From contig DVNT01000008.1 in assembly GCA_018714185.1 (NCBI GenBank), forward strand, positions 27,340 to 91,339: a DNA stretch of 64,000 nucleotides, given 5' to 3'. The stretch comes from Candidatus Aphodousia gallistercoris. Lineage in GTDB: Bacteria > Pseudomonadota > Gammaproteobacteria > Burkholderiales > Burkholderiaceae_F. The stretch's first letter is position 1. Every line of letters begins with the position of its first letter. This document shows positions 21,239 through 31,089 of the stretch, one piece after another. The position numbers and the translations under genes are program-made. Below the pieces are notes generated by a model. It was not told the origin of the DNA. It saw nothing but the letters and a program-made list of their open reading frames with translations, and did no database searches.

Positions 21239-22750
21239 ATGAACGAAATGGAGAATCGCCGCGGAAAAATTAAAAATCCTCCTTCAGCCGAGGTCGTCCG
21301 TTGGATTATTCAACCAGGCATCGAAAGCGACCTGGATCACGCCTATCAATGCTACTTGGATGTCAACAAAGCTCACGTGCTCATGCTTGCAAAGCAAGGC
21401 ATCATTAAAAAGAAAGTCGCAAAAGAAATACTCAAAGTTACCGATGAGATGGCGAATATGGGCGACAAACCCACATTCCCTATCGACCCCTCTCGAGAGG
21501 ACACGTATTTCAATTTGGAGCATTACCTGATTACGCGAACTGGACTTGAAATCGGCGGCCAACAGCACACTGCTCGTTCAAGGAATGATCTCATTGCAAC
21601 TGTCACGCGATTATCCACCAGAAAATATTACTTGTTTATCTGCAAACTCTTTAACGAGATGAGGCAAACGCTAATTGATCTTGCAGAAAACAATACCGAT
21701 GCCGTCATGTCGGGCTACACACATTTGCAGCCTTCCGAACCGATCACATTTGCGCACTACTGTTCTGCCGTATTGTCCGCACTGGAGCGAGACTACCGCC
21801 GAATTAGCGCAGTCTATAAATCGTTAAATCTTTCTCCCTTGGGCGGCGGTTCCATGGGGTCTACTACTTTCAATATTGACCGGGAAATGACGAGTAGCTT
21901 ATTAGGTTTTGATGAGCCTCTCGATAATTCCATTGATTGTGTTGGAAGTAGAGATTATGCAACTGAGCTTTTATCCGCTTTAGCTATGGCGGCAAACACC
22001 TTTAGTCGATTGTGTTTTGACCTTTATGTTTGGGCGACTCCTGACTATGGGTATGTTGAGGTTGATGACAGTTCCGCTGTGTGTTCATCCATCATGCCGC
22101 AAAAGAAGAATCCATGGACACTCGAGCATATTAAAGGCAAATGCGCCCACATCGAGGGCTTCTTCATTTCGGCCTTTAATGCACAAAAGAATACCCCATA
22201 CACTCATAATCAAGATGTCAACGGCGAGTCCACCTATTTTCTCTGGACAGCAATGCGAGAAATGCAGGCAAGCATTGAGCTGCTGAGAAGTACGCTAAAA
22301 GGCATCACGTTGCATAAAGATCGCATGGTACAAACCGCAACAGGCAACTTTTGCACAGCAACAGAATTAGCAAACTATCTTGTGCGACATGACCAGATTT
22401 CATTTAGAGCCGCCCATGAGATCGTGGCAATGGTCGTTGACTACATGATTACGAACAACAAAAAAGCCAACGAAATCGGGAAGGCCGTAGTTGACGAAAT
22501 CTTTATGAAGCTCTTTAACCGAAAGACAACAATGAGTGATCACGATATCCAAATGGCTTTAGACCCGGTATTGAACGCTCAGTCAAAAAAGGTCTTGGGC
22601 GGTACTGCTCCGGAAGAAGTCCTTCGTCAATTAGCGCGCCGCCAATCCAAACTCGCAATGGATAATGAAGAACTTTCTCAGAGACAGCACGCGTTGCAAC
22701 AAGCCAAAGAACAATTGGAATCTCTGGTACAGATAGCCATTAAGGATTAG
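21239..22750 (+). CDS. ArgH-like lyase 2, substrate unknown
   Basis: HTARSRND, GYTHLQPSEPITFAHY, CSSIMPQKKNPW; paralog of lyases 1 and 3. Confidence 0.9.
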   Translation: MNEMENRRGKIKNPPSAEVVRWIIQPGIESDLDHAYQCYLDVNKAHVLMLAKQGIIKKKVAKEILKVTDEMANMGDKPTFPIDPSREDTYFNLEHYLITRTGLEIGGQQHTARSRNDLIATVTRLSTRKYYLFICKLFNEMRQTLIDLAENNTDAVMSGYTHLQPSEPITFAHYCSAVLSALERDYRRISAVYKSLNLSPLGGGSMGSTTFNIDREMTSSLLGFDEPLDNSIDCVGSRDYATELLSALAMAANTFSRLCFDLYVWATPDYGYVEVDDSSAVCSSIMPQKKNPWTLEHIKGKCAHIEGFFISAFNAQKNTPYTHNQDVNGESTYFLWTAMREMQASIELLRSTLKGITLHKDRMVQTATGNFCTATELANYLVRHDQISFRAAHEIVAMVVDYMITNNKKANEIGKAVVDEIFMKLFNRKTTMSDHDIQMALDPVLNAQSKKVLGGTAPEEVLRQLARRQSKLAMDNEELSQRQHALQQAKEQLESLVQIAIKD

Positions 22751-22949
22751 CCGCAAGCTGTCTTCATTAGCGTTAAGCGTAATGAAGGGATCTGTATCGG
22801 AACGATCTTCGATTTCGATCTTTGTGTTTCAAATTGGGCTTTGAAATGACTGCTAAGCAGGAATGGAAAAGCCCAATTGTTAACCTTTTACATGCAAGGC
22901 TTCTTATTTTGCTCTCAACCTCCAATTAGCAATGAAGGGGCTGTATCCT

Positions 22950-23996
22950 ATGGCGGATATTAAAAATATAACCTACCTTAAATCGTTGTTTCCGACTGGT
23001 GTTTTATGCTTTCTGAGCTTATGTAAGACACACAGTTATACGCAAACGGCAAAGCAACTAAAGACCTCCCAGTCTTCCGTTTCAAGATCGATTATTGAGC
23101 TGGAGGAAGTTTTGGGATTTCAACTTGTTGAGCGACAAACTCGTCCCATTAAAATCACAAGATCCGGACTTTTGCTTGAGAAATCATTGTCAGAATGCCA
23201 AAACTCGCTTGAGCAAATGCTTTTATACATTCGTCAAAATAATCTCAGGCACATGCCGTTAAGGATTGGTCTTATTGAAAGCATGGCAGACTGCCTAACA
23301 GTCCCGCTTTTTCAACGGTTAAAAGGTGAATTTTCAAACGCTCTAGCCCTCACAGCGGTGAGCACCCGGCTTCTGGAACTTCTCGATGAAGAGAGAGTCG
23401 ACTTTATTGTTTCATCGAACCCTTTCAGCTATCGAAACGACTTAAAAAGATTTTTTATTTTGCAAGAACCGTCAATCATTGTGACGTCGAAGTGCATCAC
23501 TTTACCTCAGCCCTTGTCTTGGGAGCGACTTAAATTTATTGGCTTACCCCAAGTTTCATATGACAAAGATAACTCGGGAGCAGCCATAGAGCGTCGTCTT
23601 TTCAATGAAAACGGCCTAAATTTTATTCGACGCATCGAGGTCGATCTCAATATCCTTTTAATGCGTATGGTGGCAGAAAATATGGGCTGGGCATTAACTA
23701 GAGTTACAGCTTTGGTTCAATTCCCCGGCTACGCGCAAAATGTGAATGTTTACGAAATGCCCGATCCACTGGCTTCCAGAGAACTTTTTTTGATTTATAA
23801 AAATAATGCCTTCTCCGATATGGCAGAAAAAATTGCCCGCGAAATAAAAATACTGATTGTTGAAACTCTTATTCCTAGGATGCTCCATTGGGCTCCATGG
23901 ATTAAACCTTATTTGATGATTCAGGGTAAATCTGCGTTAGACAGAGTGCCGGCATTTCCAAATGAGCGTCCGAGCAGAACTAGTACGGTGTTCTGA
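22950..23996 (+). CDS. LysR-family transcriptional regulator
   Basis: wHTH FLSLCKTHSYTQTAKQLKTSQSSVSRSIIELEEVLGFQLVERQTRPIKIT; probable start at 22950. Confidence 0.92.
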   Translation: MADIKNITYLKSLFPTGVLCFLSLCKTHSYTQTAKQLKTSQSSVSRSIIELEEVLGFQLVERQTRPIKITRSGLLLEKSLSECQNSLEQMLLYIRQNNLRHMPLRIGLIESMADCLTVPLFQRLKGEFSNALALTAVSTRLLELLDEERVDFIVSSNPFSYRNDLKRFFILQEPSIIVTSKCITLPQPLSWERLKFIGLPQVSYDKDNSGAAIERRLFNENGLNFIRRIEVDLNILLMRMVAENMGWALTRVTALVQFPGYAQNVNVYEMPDPLASRELFLIYKNNAFSDMAEKIAREIKILIVETLIPRMLHWAPWIKPYLMIQGKSALDRVPAFPNERPSRTSTVF

Positions 23997-24489
23997 TATT
24001 GGAAACGAGACTCAGGCACTCACGCTATTTTGAAGTTTCATCCATAAACACTTCCCGCTGACTAGAAGTTGTTATTTCGTTCTTTGCCCAAAAAAGTCGA
24101 TAGCGCAATGCTTATCCAGTACCGCCCTCTTCTTTCGGGACAACCCAACGATAGTCACCCGACTTGAGGTCTCGCCCGCCCTAGGATTCGTCCCGGCACT
24201 AAGCGCAACTATTCCAATAAATTCTTTTTTCCCGCATACAAACGATTGTAAACAAGCGAATGAGGCGGCCCGAATTTCTTGAACCTCGTTTACTTAAGAC
24301 ACGTTCAAACGCACCTTAAAAGATGAGGTTCTTCTTAAAAATTAAGCTTTATCCCCCATGTTTTATCTCAAAAATGCATAAACCTTTTATTAAACATTGC
24401 AAGATGTTGAGTCTCTGAGTTTCTAGGGTTGGAATGTGAGAATGGGTCGTCTGATCTGTATCTCATCTACCCTTTCTCGGAGATATTAA

Positions 24490-25803
24490 ATGAGTGTTAT
24501 CTTACAAGCCATAGTGGTCTTCGGTGTGATTGCCATCGGTGCCCGCTATGCCGGTATCGGCCTCGGCATTTGGGGCGGTATCGGTTTGTTTACTCTGGTA
24601 ACGGTTTTCGGTTTGGCTCCAACAACGGCTCCGGTCGATGTTCTATTGATCATGATCGCTGTTGCAACAGCAGCATCGGTGATGGATGCCGCAGGCGGAG
24701 TCGATTACATGGTGCGTATTGCAGAAAAAATCATTCGTGCCAATCCGAACCGTATTGTTTATGTGGCCCCCCTGGTGACATGGTTCTTTGCCTTCCTTGC
24801 CGGCACAGCCAATATTGCTCAATCCCTGATGCCCGTTATCTACGAAGTGGCCCACGGCGTTGGAATTCGTCCGGAGCGCGCCATGACGGCCTCCGGCGTT
24901 GCTGCTCAACAAGCCTTGGTAGCCAGCCCCGTAGCCGCTTGCACTGCTGCTTTGATTGGCTTGTACACTCAAAATGGCTATGACTTCGGTTTACAAACGA
25001 TTTTGATGATCACGATTCCGGCCACATTGATCGCCGTGTTGGCTGTCTCGACCGTTATGTTGCGTTACGGTAAAGATTTGAAGGATGACCCTGAATATCA
25101 GGCTCGCTTAAAAGCCGGTCTGGTCAAAGCGGTTACCAGTCAATCCGAACGTCCGCCGCTTCCCAAGAAGGCGGGTTTGTCGGCCTTGCTTTTTGTGCTT
25201 TGTGTTGCCGGCGTGGTCGTGACAGGGATTTTCCCTGAATTGCGTACGCCGAACAACGGCAAGCCCATCAACATGGGTGTGTTCCTTCAGATCGGTATGT
25301 TTGTTGCTGCCGGTTTAATTTTGGTGATCTGCCGCCCGAAACTCTCCAACGCCATGTCGAGCTCCATCATGCGGGCCGGTATGACGGCCGTGATCACGGT
25401 GTTTGGCTTGTCTTGGATGTCCGATACGTTTATTTCGGCTCATAAAGCCGTATGGGTTGAGGAAATCGGCGGTTTAGTCCAGACGATGCCTTGGATCTTT
25501 GCCTTCGTGATTTTCTTCGGTTCGATGCTTTTGAACTCCCAAGCGGCAACGGTTCGCGCCGTGATGCCTTTGGGCTTTGCTCTCGGCATGCCCGCTCCGA
25601 CGCTCTTGGGTCTGTACCCGGCCTGTAACGGCACGTCCTTCCTGCCGACTTCGGGTGTAGTGGTGTCGACGATCGCTTTTGACCAATCCGGTACGACTCA
25701 CATTGGTAAATACGTGATCAACCACTCGTTCTTGGTTCCTTGCGTTACTGCAACGACGACCGCAACGGTTGCGGCCTATTTACTGACTTTTGTTATGTTC
25801 TAA
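24490..25803 (+). CDS. DcuA/DcuB-family C4-dicarboxylate transporter (Dcu2)
   Basis: MSVILQAIVVFGVIAIGARYAGIGLGIWGG...APLVTWFFAFLAGTANIAQSLMPVIYEV; paralog of Dcu1. Confidence 0.92.
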   Translation: MSVILQAIVVFGVIAIGARYAGIGLGIWGGIGLFTLVTVFGLAPTTAPVDVLLIMIAVATAASVMDAAGGVDYMVRIAEKIIRANPNRIVYVAPLVTWFFAFLAGTANIAQSLMPVIYEVAHGVGIRPERAMTASGVAAQQALVASPVAACTAALIGLYTQNGYDFGLQTILMITIPATLIAVLAVSTVMLRYGKDLKDDPEYQARLKAGLVKAVTSQSERPPLPKKAGLSALLFVLCVAGVVVTGIFPELRTPNNGKPINMGVFLQIGMFVAAGLILVICRPKLSNAMSSSIMRAGMTAVITVFGLSWMSDTFISAHKAVWVEEIGGLVQTMPWIFAFVIFFGSMLLNSQAATVRAVMPLGFALGMPAPTLLGLYPACNGTSFLPTSGVVVSTIAFDQSGTTHIGKYVINHSFLVPCVTATTTATVAAYLLTFVMF

Positions 25804-25815
25804 GGAGAAACATCA

Positions 25816-27324
25816 ATGTCTGAAAATAATAACCGCGGCCGCATCCGCAAAGCGATTGCTCCGGAAGTAGTTAAATATATTAATGATCCGGTCGCCAAGA
25901 GTGACTACGAGACCTCTTACTTCACTTATTTGACGATTAACCGCGCTCATGTTTTGATGCTTGAAAAGCAGGGCATCATTACAAAGGAAGTCTGCCAGGC
26001 GATCTTGAAAGCCACTCGTGAGATTGAAGCCAATCCGATCGCTCCGGACTTTAAGAAAGAATCGGGCATCGAAGACCTGTACACATCGCTTGAAAAACGC
26101 CTCATTAAGATGGTCGGTCTTGAAATCGGCGGCCAGCAACATACCGCTCGCTCTCGCAACGACTTGGGCGCAACGGTATTGCGCATGGATACCCGTGACT
26201 ATTACCTCAAGCTTTGCGAGTTGTTCATTAAGACTCGCGAAACGTTGCTCAATGTGGCTCGCCAGAACTACGACGCCGTCTTCTCCGGCTACACGCATAT
26301 GCAGCCGTCCGAACCGGTAACGCTTGCTCATTATCTGTCGGCCGTTTTAAACGGGCTCGAACGCGACTACCATCGTTTGGAAAATGCCTGGCAAGGGCTC
26401 AACATCTGCCCGTTGGGCGGCTGCTCCATGGGCTCTACCTCTTTTAACATTGACCGTACGATGACGGCTCGCTTATTAGGCTTTGATAAGCCGATGGCCA
26501 ATTCCATCGACACCGTTGCGTCGCGTGACTACGCCGTGGAAATCACTTCAGCTCTAGCAATCGCTTCCGATACGTTATCTCGTTTGGCTTTTGACCTCTA
26601 CATTTGGGCAACGCCCGAATACAGCTACATTGAGGTCGACGACAGCTGCGCGGTTTGCTCATCGATCATGCCGCAAAAGAAGAACGCCTTTACCCTGGAA
26701 CATATCAAAGCACGCGCTGCCCATATGCACGGCTATCTGATGGCTATGCTTGCTTGCATGAAGACCATCATCTACTCGCATAGCAAAGATACGAGCGTTG
26801 AGGCAACGAAGAACCTGCGGGCGGCCATGCTCGAGATGGAAGGCGACTTTGTTCTCACGGAATTGACCGTACGTACGATGTCGGTTAAACGCAATGTGAT
26901 GCTTGACCACGCACGGCGTAATTTCTGCACAGTCACGGAATTAGCTAACTACCTTGTTCGCCATGACAATATTTCGTTCCGTGAAGCCCACGAAATTATT
27001 GCAGCCGTCGTCGGCAATATGTATGAGCGCGGGTTGAGCTGCGCAGAAATTGACCGCCAGGCCATCAATGAAGTCAGTGTCCCGGCCTTTGGCTTTGAAA
27101 CAAAACTGACCGACGAGCTTATCCGTGAAGCCCTTGATCCGGTCCGTATTGCCGAAGCCAAGAAGATTATCGGCGGCACGGCCAAGGAAGAAGTGACCCA
27201 CCAGCTCGACATGATTGAAGAGCAGTTACTTAAAGACAAGGACGTTTGTGCTCAACGTCATGAGCATCTCGCCAAGGCCAAGGCCGAGTTGGATGCAATG
27301 ACCGATGCCATGATCGCGGCTTAA
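25816..27324 (+). CDS. ArgH-like lyase 3, substrate unknown
   Basis: HTARSRND, GYTHMQPSEPVTLAHY, CSSIMPQKKNAF; 12 nt after Dcu2. Confidence 0.9.
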   Translation: MSENNNRGRIRKAIAPEVVKYINDPVAKSDYETSYFTYLTINRAHVLMLEKQGIITKEVCQAILKATREIEANPIAPDFKKESGIEDLYTSLEKRLIKMVGLEIGGQQHTARSRNDLGATVLRMDTRDYYLKLCELFIKTRETLLNVARQNYDAVFSGYTHMQPSEPVTLAHYLSAVLNGLERDYHRLENAWQGLNICPLGGCSMGSTSFNIDRTMTARLLGFDKPMANSIDTVASRDYAVEITSALAIASDTLSRLAFDLYIWATPEYSYIEVDDSCAVCSSIMPQKKNAFTLEHIKARAAHMHGYLMAMLACMKTIIYSHSKDTSVEATKNLRAAMLEMEGDFVLTELTVRTMSVKRNVMLDHARRNFCTVTELANYLVRHDNISFREAHEIIAAVVGNMYERGLSCAEIDRQAINEVSVPAFGFETKLTDELIREALDPVRIAEAKKIIGGTAKEEVTHQLDMIEEQLLKDKDVCAQRHEHLAKAKAELDAMTDAMIAA

Positions 27325-27410
27325 TGCCTTAAAAACCAGGTGTTATCGACGGAACCGCGGACATAGGCGCCTTCGGTTCCGTTTTCTTTATTTTTCTAAA
27401 AGGAGTGGAC

Positions 27411-28748
27411 ATGTCAGTAAGCGAAGAAGTGAAAATTACCGGCAAATCGCTCGAAAAGTTTCCCGATGTGATCAAGGTTTTTGCCTTGGTCAAAAAAGCC
27501 TATGCGTTGACGAATGCCCAATTCGGCTTCTTGCCTCAAGAGCTTGCCTGTTCGATTGCCCAACAGTGTGATCTTTTGGCGCAAAATCCCTCAACGCTAA
27601 AGGTTGAACTCTGGCAAAGTGATTTCACGCTTTTAAATACGCGTTTTGCCGCCTATGTTACAGAAAAAACCGGCATCGGTGCCGACAAAATCAACCTGCT
27701 GCAGTCTATTCAAGATATAAGCCAAACGGTGGAATCGATCGTCATTTATCGTAGGCTGAGTATCTTGATCGACGATGTTGCCTACTTGCAAAAAGCCTTG
27801 ACGGAAAAAGCCAACGAATTTTCGAATGAAATTCGCCTCATGCGTACCCACGTCATGGAAAGTGCTGTCGGCACTTGGGGACAAACGTTCGGAGCGCTTG
27901 CCCTGTCAATTGACCGTGCTAGGCGCCATTTGATCTCTCATCGGGGTGAGTACAAGCAGGTGGTCTTGGGGCGAATGCTCTTTGGGGTAGCCATTAATGA
28001 CTCCAATGTTTACACGAAAGCTCTTTTAGAGAGACTGTCTAAAGAACTCGGCATTGATCTCGAAGAACCGCATTCAGTGTATGAACCCGTTGCCAAGAGC
28101 GCTCTGATTAACGAAATGATGGGTAACGAAAAATTTATTTATCTTGCCGGCGATCTGAAAGCCTTGGCTATGATCAATGCCCGCATAGGTCACGGGTTCG
28201 TTATCTACGGTTCCGGGCCTCGAGCCGGCATAAGCGAGATCTCATTGCCGGCCATCGCTCCGGGCTCGACGATCATGCCCGGCAAGATTAACCCGAGCAT
28301 GGCTCACTTAATGTTCCAAATTGCCGAATTCGTCTCTGTCAATGAGCAAATGGCGGCCTTTGCGTTCAATGAACTTGACTTTGACCTGACCCATCAGATG
28401 GGCGGGGCATTTATTACGATGATCGAAATGCTTGAAGCGCTCGGCAAGGGCTCCAGGCTGTTTGTCGACAAGTGTGTCAAGGGCTTTACCGTATTGTCTG
28501 ACAACAATAAAGACCACGTACGTCATTCGCCGTCACTGGCGAACCTTGTTGAAGCCTTCAAGGGGCAGGATGCCGCTCAGAAAGTACGGCAACGCATGCA
28601 CTCGGAAGGAATCGGTTGCAAAGAGGCCTGCATCAAAGAAGGTCTTTACAGCGAAAAAGAAGCCGGCTGCCTCTTCGATCTTAAGACGATGGCTTACTCG
28701 GGTATGGACCCCGAGAAGGTGGCTTTCTTTATGGGCTTAAAAAAGTAA
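27411..28748 (+). CDS. Fumarase/aspartase-superfamily subunit X1: retains C3 loop only (split-active-site lyase, pair 1)
   Basis: C3 SGPRAGISEISLPAIAPGSTIMPGKINP intact; C1 replaced by SDFTLLNTRFAAYVTEKTGIGADKINLLQSIQDISQ; C2 replaced by IRLMRTHVMESAVGTWGQTFG. ATG at 27411 after AGGAG. Confidence 0.88.
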   Translation: MSVSEEVKITGKSLEKFPDVIKVFALVKKAYALTNAQFGFLPQELACSIAQQCDLLAQNPSTLKVELWQSDFTLLNTRFAAYVTEKTGIGADKINLLQSIQDISQTVESIVIYRRLSILIDDVAYLQKALTEKANEFSNEIRLMRTHVMESAVGTWGQTFGALALSIDRARRHLISHRGEYKQVVLGRMLFGVAINDSNVYTKALLERLSKELGIDLEEPHSVYEPVAKSALINEMMGNEKFIYLAGDLKALAMINARIGHGFVIYGSGPRAGISEISLPAIAPGSTIMPGKINPSMAHLMFQIAEFVSVNEQMAAFAFNELDFDLTHQMGGAFITMIEMLEALGKGSRLFVDKCVKGFTVLSDNNKDHVRHSPSLANLVEAFKGQDAAQKVRQRMHSEGIGCKEACIKEGLYSEKEAGCLFDLKTMAYSGMDPEKVAFFMGLKK

Positions 28749-28760
28749 AGGAGCACGAAG

Positions 28761-30161
28761 ATGCGTATTGAACATGATGGTTTAGGCGAACTGAAGCTTC
28801 CCGATGAGGCCTATTACGGCAGCGTGGCAGAACGCCACCGTGTAGCCTTTGACGTCGGCCCCTTTACATTAGACGATTACGCCCCGTACATTAAAGCTGT
28901 TGCTTTGATCAAAATTGCGTGCGCACGGGCCAACGCCGAAATCGGCGCTTTAGACCCCCGGAAAGCAGAATGGATTGAAAAGGCGGCATGGGAAGTGGCT
29001 GAGGGAAAATTTGCCGGTAACTTTAATATCAATATTTTCCGAGGTTCGGGTACTCCGCTTAATGCGGCTGTCAATGAGGTGATCGCCCACCGCGCCAATG
29101 AAATGCTCACCGGGGACAAGACCCAAGGAGGCATTCATCCCAACACTCACGTGAATATGGCCCAATCGAGCAATGACGTTATTCCTTCGGCCAAGGATTT
29201 GGTGATTTATTGGGAGTTGGACAAGGTGATTGAGGCGGCCGGCCGTTTTGCCGAAGTCCTGCATGAGAAAGCGGTTGAATTTAAGGATGTCCTTAAGCTG
29301 GGCCGTACCGGTCTTCAAGACGCAGTGCCAATTACCATGGGCCAAGAGCTTGAAGGCTACTCTCACGGCATCTTTCGGATGCGCGATCGTTTGCTAACGG
29401 AGAGAGCCCGCTGGAACCACTCCTGCTTAGGCGGAACGGCTGTAGGAACCGGTATGGGTTGCATGCCGGGCTTTAGGGCTGTCATTCATAAGCATTTGTC
29501 GGCCGTTTTAGCTCGAAAGATGGAACCTGAGGAAAATCTTGTCGACGGCATGATGGCCTTGGACGGTTTAATTATTGTCCATGCTCACATCTTGGCCCTG
29601 TCGACGGAAATTTGGAAAGTCACTCGGGACTTAAGGATTATGTCGAGCGGAAAACGTACCGGTTTAAGGGAAATCCAACTTCCTTTACGCAACGACGACG
29701 AACCGGACTACGCAGAGCTGCTCATTACGACAACCAATCGAGTCAGTGCCAACAATTCGGGCGTGGTGCTGGGCGTTCAGTCCGGCTGGCTCAACTTAGG
29801 AAGCGCGTCGGGAATTCCGATTCGCTGCATCATCTCCAGCTGCGAAATGCTCGCTAATGCGATGAATCTTTTTGTCGATAAGATACTGGTGCACATCAAG
29901 GCCAATGCTGCTCACTGTGCGGAATTGGCTGAAAAATCCGCCTCACTTTCGACGATGATTTCAGCGATTTTTGGCTATGAGATCGGTACCAAAGTGGCAC
30001 ACTTTGCAATCGAACATGACCTGACTTGCAAGCAGGCTGCCTTGGAGCTGAGGGTTTTACCCGAGGCTGTCATCGAAGACTTGTTTGACATTCACAATTT
30101 GGTTGAAGCCGATCGTATGGAGGCTTTGTTCCACAAGTACGCTTCCTATCGAAATGTTTAG
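28761..30161 (+). CDS. Fumarase/aspartase-superfamily subunit Y1: retains C1 and C2, C3 loop lost (split-active-site lyase, pair 1)
   Basis: C1 NAAVNEVIAHRANEM...HPNTHVNMAQSSND and C2 KLGRTGLQDAVPITMGQE intact; C3 position reads LREIQLPLRNDDEPDYAELL with no GSSxMPxKxN. 12 nt after X1. Confidence 0.88.
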   Translation: MRIEHDGLGELKLPDEAYYGSVAERHRVAFDVGPFTLDDYAPYIKAVALIKIACARANAEIGALDPRKAEWIEKAAWEVAEGKFAGNFNINIFRGSGTPLNAAVNEVIAHRANEMLTGDKTQGGIHPNTHVNMAQSSNDVIPSAKDLVIYWELDKVIEAAGRFAEVLHEKAVEFKDVLKLGRTGLQDAVPITMGQELEGYSHGIFRMRDRLLTERARWNHSCLGGTAVGTGMGCMPGFRAVIHKHLSAVLARKMEPEENLVDGMMALDGLIIVHAHILALSTEIWKVTRDLRIMSSGKRTGLREIQLPLRNDDEPDYAELLITTTNRVSANNSGVVLGVQSGWLNLGSASGIPIRCIISSCEMLANAMNLFVDKILVHIKANAAHCAELAEKSASLSTMISAIFGYEIGTKVAHFAIEHDLTCKQAALELRVLPEAVIEDLFDIHNLVEADRMEALFHKYASYRNV

Positions 30162-30262
30162 TCGCTAATACGGCATGTATGGCCGGGTGGCCCCAAGGGT
30201 CAGCCCGGCTGTTGTGCTGATTTGATACCCTCATCGGTGCTTTCTGTTTTTTCGGCTGAGTC

Positions 30263-31060
30263 ATGAATCTACTTTCTTCTTTCATCGAATCGTTTTTCTT
30301 TCAGTGTGATAACCGTTCTTACTGGATCCCACAGCATTTTGGTCTAGCAGGAAAGTATTTTTTTGCTGAGGCAGCCGATAAGAAAAAACGCATTTCTGCG
30401 GGGCTTATTCGTCATCCGGATGTGCAGTCTGCACCGACGGTTTTGTACTTTTATGCCGGCTTGCGCAATTGGCAATTCAATCTACCGCAAATACTTTATT
30501 TGCTTCTGAGCGGCTACCAAGTTGTTGTCTTTGACTATGCCGGAGCCGGAGCTAGTGAAGGGCCTCTTAGCTTGGATGGGATGAGCGAGGATGCCCGGCT
30601 GGTCTTTGAGCATTCAAAGAAAAACCGAATATTCGAAGGCAAAATTTCTGTGTTTGCCCAAGGAGTAGGCTGTGACGCCGCCCTGCGTTTTTGCCTAACC
30701 TACCCCACAGAAGTATCTGCCCTTATTTTGGAATCACCCTATTACTCGCGAAAGGGGTGGTTGCAGGATCACTGGGGACCGATGGTAGGCGATTTTGCCG
30801 CATGGTCTTTAAAAACACATTCGCCTGAGCCCAAAGATATTATCCCGCAGCTTACTGTGCCAACCTTGGTCTTTTTCCCCGGGAAAAATTTGTATTTACC
30901 AGAAAAGCAAAAGCAACTCTTTATTGAACACGCCGGTGACAACGTGACAATCAACTTAGCACCTAAACGTGAATACTTATCCACTTTTGTTGGCAATTTT
31001 AATAAAGAGCAAGAGTGCGCCCTTAACTTTTTAAATAAAAACCAAACAGACACTGAATAA
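30263..31060 (+). CDS. Alpha/beta-hydrolase-fold protein, probable non-catalytic (ABH2)
   Basis: GYQVVVFDYAGAGASEG fold motif; nucleophile elbow VFAQGVGCDAAL (Ser to Gly), acid loop PGKNLYLP (Asp to Asn). Shares KGWxxDxWGPxxGDFAA with ABH1. Confidence 0.85.
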   Translation: MNLLSSFIESFFFQCDNRSYWIPQHFGLAGKYFFAEAADKKKRISAGLIRHPDVQSAPTVLYFYAGLRNWQFNLPQILYLLLSGYQVVVFDYAGAGASEGPLSLDGMSEDARLVFEHSKKNRIFEGKISVFAQGVGCDAALRFCLTYPTEVSALILESPYYSRKGWLQDHWGPMVGDFAAWSLKTHSPEPKDIIPQLTVPTLVFFPGKNLYLPEKQKQLFIEHAGDNVTINLAPKREYLSTFVGNFNKEQECALNFLNKNQTDTE

Positions 31061-31089
31061 AGCCAAAGAACCAATTGATCGGATTAGAG

